This document shows positions 1-8,081 of a stretch of DNA of 64,000 bases, piece after piece (position 1 is the first letter of the stretch; every line of letters starts with the position of its first letter). The position numbers and the translations under genes were made by a program. The DNA comes from Vibrio sp. 99-8-1 (GTDB lineage Bacteria > Pseudomonadota > Gammaproteobacteria > Enterobacterales > Vibrionaceae), in contig NZ_VTXE01000005.1 of the NCBI RefSeq assembly GCF_013114595.1, forward strand, positions 108,660 to 172,659, read 5' to 3'. The notes beneath the pieces are model-generated. The model was not told where the DNA came from. It was given only the letters and a program-made list of their open reading frames with translations, and ran no database searches.

Positions 1-212
1 CGGAAATTAATGCCTTTGGTGCATCAGAATTTAATGAACAGTTTTCTAACTTTCAAGTGGTATTGCTAGGCCCACAAATCAAATATATGCAACCAGACTT
101 GCAGCAGGTGGCTAGCGCTCACGGAATAAAAGTAGAGCCGATAGACATGATGGATTACGGCATGCAGAGAGGGGATAAAGTCCTTGATTTTGCTATAGAA
201 CTTATCGGCTAA
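1..212 (+). CDS. PTS lactose/cellobiose-family EIIB, C-terminal part
   Basis: The frame is open from the window edge to a TAA at 210-212 and encodes about 69 residues of a CelA/ChbB-type cytoplasmic EIIB. Visible family features are the segment VVLLGPQIKYM and the ending in which an alpha/beta fold closes with DMMDYGMQRGDKVLDFAIEL. In this family a cysteine near the N-terminus, outside the window, takes phosphate from EIIA and passes it to the sugar bound by EIIC. The IIC gene follows 34 bases later, so the two are almost certainly one operon with the GH1 enzyme and IIA downstream. Assignment rests on the C-terminal half only. Confidence 0.85.
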   Translation, partial: EINAFGASEFNEQFSNFQVVLLGPQIKYMQPDLQQVASAHGIKVEPIDMMDYGMQRGDKVLDFAIELIG

Positions 213-246
213 GGCATTTACATTCACACAAGTAACGGAAAAAATT

Positions 247-1572
247 ATGAGTACTTTATACAATAGAATGGTTGACGTTATCGAGCAAAAGGTCACCCCA
301 ATTGCCGGAAAACTGGGCCAACAAAAATATGTCACATCAATTCGTGACGGATTTATCGCCGCACTGCCGTTTATGATCGTTGGGTCGTTTATGTTGGTGT
401 TTATTTTCCCTCCTTTCTCGGCAGACACCACCTGGGGATTTGCCAGAGCGTGGCTGGATTTTTCTAATACCTATCGCGAACAACTCATGCTGCCATTTAA
501 CCTCAGTATGGGGATCATGACGCTGTTTATTTCGGTGGGAATCGCCTCTAGCCTAGCGCGCCATCATAATCTTGACCCGGTAACCACTGGCCTACTTTCT
601 ATGATGTCTTTTTTGCTGGTTGCCGCTCCACTTGAAGGTGGACAAATCTCTATGCAGTACTTCTCAGGTCAAGGTATATTCACCGCGATCATTACTGCTA
701 TTTACTCCACAGAAGTCTATGCATTTTTAAAACGTAAAAACGTCACGATTAAACTTCCTCCTGAAGTACCATCTGGTGTTGCTCGCTCATTTGAAATATT
801 GATTCCGGTATTGGCGATTATCTTAACATTGCACCCGCTTAACCTATTCATCGAGACACAAACAGGCATGATCATCCCTCAAGCGATCATGTCATTAGTT
901 CAACCATTAGTGGCTGCATCTGATTCATTACCCGCCGTTCTTCTAGCGGTACTTGTCTGTCAAATTTTATGGTTTGCCGGTATCCATGGCGCGCTAATCG
1001 TCACTGGCATCATGAACCCATTCTGGATGGCGAACTTATCCGTTAACCAAGCAGCAATGACCGCAGGTGAAGCTATTCCCCATATTTTTGTTCAAGGGTT
1101 TTGGGATCATTACCTACTCATTGGTGGCGTGGGGTCAACACTTCCACTGGCTTTCTTGCTTATGCGTAGCAAAGCTGTACACCTGAGAACCATTGGTAAA
1201 ATGGGGGTCGTACCGGGCTTGTTTAACATTAACGAACCCATCTTATTTGGTGCGCCAATCATCATGAACCCAGTGTTCTTCCTACCATTCATATTTGTTC
1301 CAATGATCAACGCCACACTGGCATGGTTTGCTACCGACTGGGGTCTTATTGAACGCGTCGTTTCATTAACACCATGGACAACTCCGGGACCAATCGGTGC
1401 CTCTTGGGCTGCGAACTGGGCCTTTAGCCCCGTGATTATGTGCTTACTTTGTATGGTCATGGCAGCAATGATGTACCTACCATTCTTAAAAGCTTACGAA
1501 AAACAGCTGCTAGAACAAGATGCAGCTAAAGAGAAAGAAGCCAACGCACAAGCGCAGCCTATCACCGCTTAA
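247..1572 (+). CDS. celB: PTS cellobiose-family EIIC permease
   Basis: A 441-residue polytopic membrane protein of the lactose/cellobiose/chitobiose EIIC family (CelB/ChbC/LacE). It forms the inner-membrane channel that carries the disaccharide while EIIB phosphorylates it. Family marks are the N-terminal YVTSIRDGFIAALPFMIVGS, the NINEPILFGAPI motif around residue 330 (the conserved NEP-like sugar-binding loop), and a C-terminal stretch rich in Trp and Pro before a charged tail (EKQLLEQDAAKEKE). Length is normal for the family. The ribosome site is weak (ACGGAAAAAATT before the ATG). It lies between the IIB end and a GH1 phospho-glycosidase, which points to a beta-linked disaccharide such as cellobiose; the exact sugar is not readable from the sequence. 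Confidence 0.9.
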   Translation: MSTLYNRMVDVIEQKVTPIAGKLGQQKYVTSIRDGFIAALPFMIVGSFMLVFIFPPFSADTTWGFARAWLDFSNTYREQLMLPFNLSMGIMTLFISVGIASSLARHHNLDPVTTGLLSMMSFLLVAAPLEGGQISMQYFSGQGIFTAIITAIYSTEVYAFLKRKNVTIKLPPEVPSGVARSFEILIPVLAIILTLHPLNLFIETQTGMIIPQAIMSLVQPLVAASDSLPAVLLAVLVCQILWFAGIHGALIVTGIMNPFWMANLSVNQAAMTAGEAIPHIFVQGFWDHYLLIGGVGSTLPLAFLLMRSKAVHLRTIGKMGVVPGLFNINEPILFGAPIIMNPVFFLPFIFVPMINATLAWFATDWGLIERVVSLTPWTTPGPIGASWAANWAFSPVIMCLLCMVMAAMMYLPFLKAYEKQLLEQDAAKEKEANAQAQPITA

Positions 1573-1649
1573 ACTGTCGCTATGGTATTGATAACCAGTT
1601 AGTTTATGACGAACGCGCATCACTAATAACTCTTATTGATCAGTAATAC

Positions 1650-1669
1650 AGAGCAGCTTTGGCTGCTCT
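1650..1669 (+). other. Intercistronic hairpin before the GH1 gene
   Basis: AGAGCAGC (1650-1657) pairs perfectly with GCTGCTCT (1662-1669) around a TTTG loop. It is followed by TTAATAAGG, the ribosome site of the GH1 gene at 1686. There is no long T tract, so it probably tunes mRNA stability or partly stops transcription between IIC and the hydrolase. This is an inference from structure alone. Confidence 0.5.
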
Positions 1670-1685
1670 TTAATAAGGAAAAACC

Positions 1686-3068
1686 ATGAAATATACATTT
1701 CCAAACAATTTCTACTGGGGAAGTGCCGCCTCTGCTACTCAAACCGAAGGGGCGGCTTTTATAAATGGCAAAGGTGAGAATATTTGGGACCATTGGTTTA
1801 AAGCTCAGCCAAATCGATTCCACAACGGCATCTCTGCAACAGAGGCATCGACCTTCTACCAAAACTATCAAAGCGATATCCAACTTATGAAGGATATTGG
1901 CCACAATAGTTTTCGCACCTCTATTTCATGGGCTCGATTAATTCCGACAGGGTCAGGAGAAGTAAACCAAGAGGCGGTCGACTTTTACAACGGCGTCATA
2001 GACGAGTTAATCAAGCACAACATAGAGCCATTTATCTGCCTGTTCCATTTTGACATGCCGATGGTCATGCAAGAGATCGGTGGATTTGAAAACCGTGAAG
2101 TATTAGACGCCTACCAATACTATACTGAAACCTGCTTCAAACTGTTTGGTGACCGAGTCAAGCATTGGTTCACTTTTAACGAACCCATTGTTCCTGTTGA
2201 AGGTGGCTACCTTTATGATTTCCACTACCCTAACGTTGTGGACTTTAAACGCGCCGCTACTGTGGCTTATCACACTATTCTTGCACACGCTAAAGCAGTC
2301 AAAACTTACCGCAAACTTGGTCTTGATGGACAGATAGGTATTATTTTAAACCTTACTCCTTCTTATCCTCGTTCTGATAACGAAGCAGATTTAAAAGCTT
2401 CCAATATTTGTGACTTATTGTTTAACCGTAGTTTCCTTGATCCCGCGGTAAAGGGAAGCTACCCACAAGCGCTGGTTGATCTACTTACAGAACATGACCA
2501 ACTACCCGATATTCAGACTGGAGATTGTGAACTCATTGCAGAAGGAAAAATCGATCTGCTTGGCGTGAACTACTACATGCCAAGACGCGTAAAAGCCAGA
2601 GACAATGCCGTTAACCCTGACGCGCCGTTTATGCCAGAACACTTTTTTGATTATTACGAAATGCCGGGGAGAAAAATGAATCCACACCGCGGCTGGGAGA
2701 TCTACGAAAAAGGCGTTTATGACATATTAACTAACTTGCGTGACAACTACGGAAACCTACCTTGTTACATCTCTGAAAACGGCATGGGTGTTGAAGGGGA
2801 AGAGAAGTTTTTAGTTAATGGTCAAATTCAAGATGACTATCGCATCGACTTTATTCGCGGACACCTTAGCTGGCTTCATCAAGGTATCGAAGAAGGCGCC
2901 AATTGCATTGGCTATCATCTATGGACTTTTATCGACAACTGGTCATGGAGTAATGCTTACAAAAATCGATACGGATTTTATCGCCTCGATTTGGAGACTC
3001 AACAACGTAGCATGAAAAAAAGTGGCGAGTGGTATGCCCAGGTGTCACGAGACAACGGTTTTAACTAG
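1686..3068 (+). CDS. GH1 6-phospho-beta-glycosidase
   Basis: A 460-residue glycoside hydrolase family 1 enzyme, cytoplasmic, expected to split the phosphorylated disaccharide delivered by the PTS into glucose 6-phosphate and a free sugar. The acid/base glutamate is E166 in TFNEP and the nucleophile is E364 in ISENG. The N-terminal FYWGSAASATQTEG is the usual GH1 opening. Near the C-terminus SWSNAYKNRYG resembles the phosphate-binding loop of LacG-type 6-phospho-beta-galactosidases, not the E-W pair of plain beta-glucosidases, so a phosphorylated substrate fits. Whether glucoside or galactoside is preferred is open. A good ribosome site (AAGGA) lies before the ATG. The IIA gene follows within 60 bases. 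Confidence 0.92.
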   Translation: MKYTFPNNFYWGSAASATQTEGAAFINGKGENIWDHWFKAQPNRFHNGISATEASTFYQNYQSDIQLMKDIGHNSFRTSISWARLIPTGSGEVNQEAVDFYNGVIDELIKHNIEPFICLFHFDMPMVMQEIGGFENREVLDAYQYYTETCFKLFGDRVKHWFTFNEPIVPVEGGYLYDFHYPNVVDFKRAATVAYHTILAHAKAVKTYRKLGLDGQIGIILNLTPSYPRSDNEADLKASNICDLLFNRSFLDPAVKGSYPQALVDLLTEHDQLPDIQTGDCELIAEGKIDLLGVNYYMPRRVKARDNAVNPDAPFMPEHFFDYYEMPGRKMNPHRGWEIYEKGVYDILTNLRDNYGNLPCYISENGMGVEGEEKFLVNGQIQDDYRIDFIRGHLSWLHQGIEEGANCIGYHLWTFIDNWSWSNAYKNRYGFYRLDLETQQRSMKKSGEWYAQVSRDNGFN

Positions 3069-3081
3069 AGTCAATTGACTC
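3068..3081. repeat. 14-bp perfect palindrome after GH1 stop
   Basis: GAGTCAATTGACTC at 3068-3081 begins at the last base of the GH1 stop codon. A palindrome with no loop is a poor terminator and more like a protein-binding site, but no second copy was found in the cluster, so its role is unknown. Confidence 0.4.
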
Positions 3082-3127
3082 AACTTCCCTATTTTGGGGA
3101 ATTTTGAACAACTTACGGGAGAGAATG

Positions 3128-3433
3128 ATGGACTTAGAAGAGCAAGTAATGGGGATCATTATTAATGCAGGCCAATCAAGAAGTTTGTGTTATGAAGCAC
3201 TGCGTCACGCTAAGAAAAACCAATTTAGTGAAGCAGAAAGCTTAATGAAAGAGGCTCAAGAATACGCCAACAAAGCACACCTTGTGCAAACTCAACTCAT
3301 TGAAGCAGATGAAGGAGAAGGCAAAGCCAAAATGACATTAGTCATGGTTCATGCACAGGATCACTTAATGACATCCATGTTGGCCAAAGAGTTAGTTGCA
3401 GAACTTATTGAGCTTCATAAACGTTGCCAATAA
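3128..3433 (+). CDS. PTS lactose/cellobiose-family EIIA
   Basis: A small helical cytoplasmic EIIA (101 residues from this start) of the LacF/ChbA/CelC family that relays phosphate from HPr to EIIB. The signature VHAQDHLMTSMLA is intact: H75 is the expected phosphorylated histidine and D78 sits at the place of the trimer metal-binding aspartate. GEGKAKMTL and the ending AELIELH also match the family. A longer reading begins at TTG 3104, but GGGAG at 3117-3121 is well spaced for the ATG at 3128 (another ATG at 3125 is close behind), so 3128 is chosen. With IIB, IIC and GH1 it completes one PTS. Confidence 0.9.
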   Translation: MDLEEQVMGIIINAGQSRSLCYEALRHAKKNQFSEAESLMKEAQEYANKAHLVQTQLIEADEGEGKAKMTLVMVHAQDHLMTSMLAKELVAELIELHKRCQ

Positions 3434-3484
3434 GCGATTAATACGCTTGTGGTTATTTTATGGCGCTGTAAAATGGAGAGAAAT

Positions 3485-3501
3485 TGGGAACCGCTTTCCC
3501 A
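3485..3501. promoter_or_regulatory. Probable LacI-type operator before the regulator gene
   Basis: TGGGAA (3485-3490) and TTCCCA (3496-3501) form a perfect 6-bp inverted repeat around a 5-base centre. The site lies 37 bases before the LacI-family gene, in a gap of about 100 bases after IIA. The size and symmetry fit an autoregulatory operator. No second copy is visible because the operon promoter is left of the window. Confidence 0.55.
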
Positions 3502-3537
3502 TAACATCAACAATTTTTCCAATACAGGTGTACTTAG

Positions 3538-4512
3538 ATGGTAACCATTACAGACGTATCTCGCCTTGCCAATGTATCCAAAGCGACTGTCTCTCGTGTC
3601 ATGAGTGGCAGTCGTGGGGTAAAGACAGAAAGCCGAGACGCGGTAATTAGAGCGGCAGAGGAGCTAAATTATCGCCCCAATGCTGCCGCTCAAAACTTAG
3701 CCAATAAGCGCACTGATTATATCGGCGTCATACTCTCTTCTACTGACGCAGGCCAAGTCTCTACTTACTTGCCATTACTAGCAAAGGCGCTAAAACAGAA
3801 AAGTAAGCATATGTTGGTGCATTTTGCCGACAGCACTCAAGAACGAGCACGACTGATAGAAGAACTAAATGGACGTCACTGTGATGCAATTATAGTGTTA
3901 GGTGGCGAACTACCAGACTCCATCAATAGTAACGCGATGGATGACAATGTTATCGCCATAGACACCAAAGCCAACTCACAACATAGAGCGATTGGCTACG
4001 ACTACCATTTTGCTTGTGAAAGTGCTTGCCGCTATTTGTCTAGTCAAGGTCACAGCAGTATCGCCATTGTACTGGACGACAAAGGAAGTGCCTCAAGTCA
4101 GACGTTAGATGGCTACAAAACCTCGCTGCACAATATGGCCATTCCCATTAACCGCCAATTGATTGTTGAAGCCAATGGTGACGCAGAGCAAGCCATGCTC
4201 ACACTGTTAAACAGCTATCACCCATTTACCGCTATTATTGTTATGCGTGATAGTCAGGCGGCGATTGCCATGAAGTTGTTAAAAGATTTTAATCTAGCCA
4301 CTCCACAAGAAGTTTCTATTATGTCACTAGAGAACTCACCTCTAGCTAGCCAATTAACCCCGGCACTGACGTGTATTAGCTATCCATCAGATAAACTGGT
4401 TGAAGCCGCAATAAACCAATTAGATGAAGTTATTAATGATAAACCAGCATCTGAAATACCTTTAATAATGGGAAAACTCGTCGCACGAGAGTCGGTGACT
4501 AATCGTAAGTAA
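3538..4512 (+). CDS. LacI-family regulator of the cellobiose-type PTS
   Basis: A 324-residue LacI/GalR-type regulator. The N-terminal helix-turn-helix reads TITDVSRLANVSKATVSRVM, followed by the hinge region YRPNAAAQNLANKRTDYIGV and a periplasmic-binding-protein-like effector domain to the end. The start ATG has AGGTG eight bases upstream. It is the last gene of the plus-strand PTS cluster, so it most likely controls the IIB-IIC-GH1-IIA genes in response to the phosphorylated disaccharide or its product; that pairing is inferred from position. The inverted repeat just before it may be its own operator. Confidence 0.9.
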   Translation: MVTITDVSRLANVSKATVSRVMSGSRGVKTESRDAVIRAAEELNYRPNAAAQNLANKRTDYIGVILSSTDAGQVSTYLPLLAKALKQKSKHMLVHFADSTQERARLIEELNGRHCDAIIVLGGELPDSINSNAMDDNVIAIDTKANSQHRAIGYDYHFACESACRYLSSQGHSSIAIVLDDKGSASSQTLDGYKTSLHNMAIPINRQLIVEANGDAEQAMLTLLNSYHPFTAIIVMRDSQAAIAMKLLKDFNLATPQEVSIMSLENSPLASQLTPALTCISYPSDKLVEAAINQLDEVINDKPASEIPLIMGKLVARESVTNRK

Positions 4513-4534
4513 TCACACTATATAATTAAAGCTC

Positions 4535-4575
4535 GTTAGGACATATGGTAAGTATCTAGATCCATAAGTCCTAAC
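4535..4575. repeat. Long inverted repeat between convergent genes
   Basis: GTTAGGACATATGG (4535-4548) and CCATAAGTCCTAAC (4562-4575) form a 14-bp stem with one mismatch around a 13-base loop. It lies between the convergent LacI gene and lipoprotein gene. No T tract follows on either strand, so it could be an imperfect two-way terminator or a leftover of a small mobile element. Confidence 0.5.
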
Positions 4576-4624
4576 TATATAAGGTACAGGTGATATTAAA
4601 ACTAATGTACTTTGAATAGCAGAT

Positions 4625-5842
4625 TTAAATCCGGCAACTACTTAACTTTAGTTCTACTTCACTGCCATTTTTGTCGGTTACCGTTTTATCGATAACTTCT
4701 CCCGCCCTACCGCTAAGCTGAAACCGAATGTTATTTTCACCAAAATCAGGATCATCATTGATATCCATTGAGACATCTCCACCATTAAAATGACTACCTG
4801 AATGATGAGCCTCAGCAAACATTGGATTTAACCTATCAATTTCCATAAAATCGTCACTGGTCAATGTTATCTGCACAGGAATAGGAGACGGGTCTACCTT
4901 ATATTTGTAGGTTCCGACATATTTGATTCTCTGCTTGTCTTGGAAAGAGTAGAATTTATCACCTTCAATGTCTCCAGCTGCTATATCACCTTCCTGAAAC
5001 CATTCACCTACAACACTGGAACCATTAAATATGGCTGCAAATCTAACACCAGCGTATTCCTGATCAACAGTATCTGACACTCCTAGAATGATAGACTGGG
5101 CTCCCCCTTCTAATTCTAATGCTGTTCCTGTTAACTCTATCCAATCACCTATGTATTCGCCGTCCAATGGCACAAATCCGCCTGTTGGAGTCAAGTTATG
5201 TGGTGGAATAGCTACTGCAAACCCTCCTTCACCTTGGCCTCCATACTCCCCATAATAAATACCACTTAAATTACATTTAACCGTTTCGTCAAAGTGTGAT
5301 TTAGCATCTACAGCGGAAACGACTTCGAAATCTACATCTAGTTGCTCTAACTGTGTTTCAAATGAGCCATCGGTTATCATACTATTAATATCAATATCTG
5401 TTAGATCAATACTATCCGTTAAATAACTCAATACATCTTGAGAAATTTGAAGTCCATTTTCAGAATCGCCATCATCATCTAATGACATTAGAACTCGAAC
5501 TAAATTAATATTTCCTGCTGACGAAGGATCATTTGAACTTGTAAGTTCAATTGGTGTTATAACAGAATCTGCTCTTGCTTCACCGAGATTAAGTGTACCA
5601 ATTCTAAAACTTACACTTTCCCCCTCAATATATTTAAACGCCCCACCTTTACCTGTTATTCCAGACTGGGTTGCCGTTCTATATTGCACCCCTTCAACCG
5701 AGCCGTCTTTGAAATATCCAGTATTAACTGAAGCTCCATGTCCACTCGCTTCTCCACCAGAATTAGATTCTTTACTGCCTTCTCCACAACCATATAATAC
5801 TACAGCAAAAAGAAGAGGCAGACATCTTGAGTAAAAAACCAT
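4625..5842 (-). CDS. Putative surface lipoprotein
   Basis: A 405-residue protein with a short hydrophobic leader ending in a lipobox (VVLYGC), so a lipid-anchored protein is expected. A Ser/Gly-rich linker follows. Residues about 40-140 carry a pattern common in marine gammaproteobacterial lipoproteins: GYFKDGSVEGVQYRTATQSG, then KYIEGESVSFRIGTLNLG and a SLDDDGDSENGL segment that looks like an acidic, possibly calcium-binding loop. The C-terminal half is a beta-rich region without a recognised family. AAGGA precedes the ATG. It faces the ToxR-like pair across an AT-rich promoter region, so regulation by that pair is possible but unproven. Function unknown. Confidence 0.75.
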   Translation of the reverse strand: MVFYSRCLPLLFAVVLYGCGEGSKESNSGGEASGHGASVNTGYFKDGSVEGVQYRTATQSGITGKGGAFKYIEGESVSFRIGTLNLGEARADSVITPIELTSSNDPSSAGNINLVRVLMSLDDDGDSENGLQISQDVLSYLTDSIDLTDIDINSMITDGSFETQLEQLDVDFEVVSAVDAKSHFDETVKCNLSGIYYGEYGGQGEGGFAVAIPPHNLTPTGGFVPLDGEYIGDWIELTGTALELEGGAQSIILGVSDTVDQEYAGVRFAAIFNGSSVVGEWFQEGDIAAGDIEGDKFYSFQDKQRIKYVGTYKYKVDPSPIPVQITLTSDDFMEIDRLNPMFAEAHHSGSHFNGGDVSMDINDDPDFGENNIRFQLSGRAGEVIDKTVTDKNGSEVELKLSSCRI

Positions 5843-6175
5843 TATAAATCCTTATTTTTTCAACTTATAAACTTTTATTTAAAAGCTCCAGCAAGTTAAG
5901 CGAACACAAGTTCAACATAACTAATTGTTACAATATAACAATTGACTATCCTATAACTATACGTGTCATAACTTGAACTAATTAAAAAATAATAAAAAAA
6001 TTAACACTTAAAAATCAGCCAATTACATAGAATATTCATTTGTAGTCCGTTTTGAGCGATTAACTGCCCCTCCATCACTATCGTGACAAAGATCACATTT
6101 AATATTGAATTTAATTTTGACTACTTATTTTATTTATATATTATTGAGAAAAATAATATTAGCTTGGAGTTTGGA
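5843..6175. promoter_or_regulatory. AT-rich divergent promoter region with an inverted repeat
   Basis: This 333-base gap separates the lipoprotein gene from the ToxR-like gene. It is very AT-rich and holds a perfect 8-bp inverted repeat, AATTGTTA (5923-5930) and TAACAATT (5936-5943), with TTGACT, a possible -35 box, beginning inside the right arm. No longer gene is seen. A membrane-bound ToxR-like regulator commonly binds AT-rich DNA, so this is the natural candidate site. Confidence 0.45.
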
Positions 6176-6811
6176 GTGAAATATCAATTAGTTGATAGCT
6201 TAGAGTTAGACATGGAGACTTTACGTGTCAATTTTATTGATGAAGATAAATGTCAAACTTCCATTAGACTTTCTAAAGCAGAAGCTAACATTTTATATTT
6301 TCTTTTTGAAAACAAAGATAAAGTTATTAATAAAGAAACACTTATTGATATTGGTTGGGGAGATAGGAAGGTAGGCAATAATTCTATGAATGTGGCTATC
6401 TACAATTTAAGAAAGTGTCTAAATAGCAATGAAAACATCAATTTAAACAATATACCGAAAATTGGTTACAAATTAACAATTACAGCTAATTCATTGCCTA
6501 TAATCGAAAAAAGCCCCTCGATTTCTCGTGAAGATAAAGAGGAGATAAAACCAGCTAAAAACACCATATTGAATAAAAGCAAGAACTCTACCTTTATTAA
6601 AGCAAGTTTAATTATATTAAATTTAGTCGTAATGAAATTTATGTTTATTACATATCTTAATCTAGTTGATGTAACATGCCATGACAATGAAATAGGCTCT
6701 ATTTGTTACTCAAAGTCATATCAAGGACAAAAGGAGATAGCATCACCTGGAATGACAGTTCTATCCAACATATTCAGCTTCCATAATCACAAGATCGAAA
6801 GAGTCAAATAG
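6176..6811 (+). CDS. ToxR/TcpP-like membrane-anchored winged-helix regulator
   Basis: About 211 residues from GTG 6176. The N-terminal domain (residues about 1-95) is an OmpR/ToxR-type winged helix: MKYQLVDSLELDMETLRV, then LSKAEANILYFLFENKDKVINKETLIDIGW and NSMNVAIYNLRKCL, ending in the wing KIGYKL. A linker, one membrane span near residue 150 (IILNLVVMKFMFITYL) and a short periplasmic tail with two cysteines (VTCHDNEIGSICYS) follow, the layout of ToxR, TcpP and CadC. A longer reading from GTG 6083 adds 31 residues, but GGAG at 6166-6169 is well spaced for 6176 and ToxR-like proteins usually begin with such a strand. The next gene starts 2 bases after the stop. Confidence 0.8.
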   Translation: MKYQLVDSLELDMETLRVNFIDEDKCQTSIRLSKAEANILYFLFENKDKVINKETLIDIGWGDRKVGNNSMNVAIYNLRKCLNSNENINLNNIPKIGYKLTITANSLPIIEKSPSISREDKEEIKPAKNTILNKSKNSTFIKASLIILNLVVMKFMFITYLNLVDVTCHDNEIGSICYSKSYQGQKEIASPGMTVLSNIFSFHNHKIERVK

Positions 6812-6813
6812 TC

Positions 6814-7299
6814 ATGAAATATCTGAAAGCATTTACCATTCTCAACATTTCTCTTAGTTTTCTTGTCATCTTTGCTGCATATATCAATGGATTAGGGTGT
6901 CAGTATACGATGAAGTACTGGTTACCTGACCTCCCATTTGAAATCTACTCTACTTGCAATGGCGGGCAACTAAACGTCGGTGTTTCTACTTACTCACCAA
7001 CTCACAATACCATTGTTGAAATCAATGGCACTTTACTCTCTTTAGGTGAACACCAGTTCTTAATTGTTAGAGACATTGATAAGTTGGCACTGAACCTAGT
7101 TGATCAATATCCTTTTAAAGCTACTATTCAAAATAGCTTCATTCTTTCTTCCAGAGTGAAACGTCTAAATCCTAATTGGGTAGGAATATTTTCAGATAGC
7201 CCTCTCAATATCGCTTTTCTTTCTAGAATTGAAGGGCCACTTAACCTTTATGAGCGACTCCATAGACTACCTGAACAACAACAGGAATCACTCAATTGA
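6814..7299 (+). CDS. ToxS/TcpH-like small membrane partner protein
   Basis: A 161-residue protein with one N-terminal membrane span (LNISLSFLVIFAAYI) and a periplasmic domain that contains two cysteines early on (GLGCQYT and YSTCNGG). It starts two bases after the ToxR-like gene, so translation is probably coupled. Gene order, size and topology match the ToxR-ToxS and TcpP-TcpH pairs, in which the small partner stabilises the sensor's periplasmic domain. No sequence motif proves the family, so the assignment is by context and topology. The target genes are not known; the divergent lipoprotein is the nearest candidate. Confidence 0.6.
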   Translation: MKYLKAFTILNISLSFLVIFAAYINGLGCQYTMKYWLPDLPFEIYSTCNGGQLNVGVSTYSPTHNTIVEINGTLLSLGEHQFLIVRDIDKLALNLVDQYPFKATIQNSFILSSRVKRLNPNWVGIFSDSPLNIAFLSRIEGPLNLYERLHRLPEQQQESLN

Positions 7300-7377
7300 A
7301 CACGGTATTACTGCCGCAAGATGACAACCGTTCGATATGTAGCAACCTACAGCCCTACTGCTTAACATTAGTAGCTT

Positions 7378-7869
7378 CTATAGTTTTAATTCCGCCTCTT
7401 TCCAGCTATATGCGGAAGAATCAGGAACCAGTCTGAAATCAATCTCATGACCAATACTGTCCAAAAAACGAAATGCGGCTATTTCTTCTTTACTTACGCA
7501 TTGATTACTACCAATTGTGGACGTTCCTTCTCGAGCGCTCATAGGCCCTACATTTATTTTTCCGCTCAAGTTAGCAAGGTTAATACCTCCTTTTAGCAGC
7601 GCTTTTAGCGTCACTGGTGATTTTGCAATCACAAAGTACTTCTTGTCACTTGCGATAACTTTAGGCAATTTTTCCATTGCAGTCTGAGTGTCGAACAACC
7701 ATACTTTTACGTCAGTTACTGCCCCTTTCATCACTTTCGATAGCAATGGATTTGACGCAACAGCATCATCTATAGCAATAATACCGTCACACGGACGTTC
7801 TTTAGCCCATCGCGTTATCAACTGCCCATGAATAACACGGTCATCTATCCTTACAAATGAGATAGTCAT
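7378..7869 (-). CDS. PTS mannose-family EIIB, second copy
   Basis: A 163-residue mannose/fructose/sorbose-family EIIB. It begins MTISFVRIDDRVIHGQ, where H14 is the expected phosphorylated histidine. It is a near copy of the EIIB at 11511-12002, with roughly 24 differing residues by eye. A longer reading adds 12 residues upstream, but GGAGAA stands before the ATG at 7869 and the paralogue starts at the same place. It lies 212 bases after the AGE-family gene on the same strand, beyond a strong hairpin, and has no IIA/IIC/IID of its own, so it may form mixed complexes with the main PTS or use a separate promoter. Confidence 0.88.
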   Translation of the reverse strand: MTISFVRIDDRVIHGQLITRWAKERPCDGIIAIDDAVASNPLLSKVMKGAVTDVKVWLFDTQTAMEKLPKVIASDKKYFVIAKSPVTLKALLKGGINLANLSGKINVGPMSAREGTSTIGSNQCVSKEEIAAFRFLDSIGHEIDFRLVPDSSAYSWKEAELKL

Positions 7870-8028
7870 AAATTCTCCAATATTCCGTATGTTACTTGTA
7901 CACATAACAAAGAATAGATATAACCAAAACTATTGTCATTGCTAAACTAATAAATGAGTAATGAATAAATTATCTACTTAAAATCAACAGGTTATATTTT
8001 GACATAATTGATGTAGAACAATAGATGA

Positions 8029-8058
8029 ATACCTTCTGACTTCTTCGTCAGAAGGTAT
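8029..8058. terminator. Strong hairpin after the hexose PTS operon
   Basis: ATACCTTCTGAC (8029-8040) pairs perfectly with GTCAGAAGGTAT (8047-8058) around a TTCTTC loop. It lies 24 bases after the AGE-family gene stop on the minus strand. No clear T tract follows, so it may be a weak terminator or a 3' mRNA stabiliser separating the extra EIIB from the main operon. Confidence 0.5.
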
Positions 8059-8081
8059 ATATGCCTTACAATATTAAATAC

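Noticed and set aside
1110..1460. Antisense ORF inside the IIC gene
   Set aside because: It is a shadow of the real coding frame with no ribosome site or family features; other antisense frames in cox, all and GH1 genes were dropped for the same reason.
3104..3127. TTG-started, longer EIIA
   Set aside because: A better spaced GGGAG site supports the ATG at 3128.
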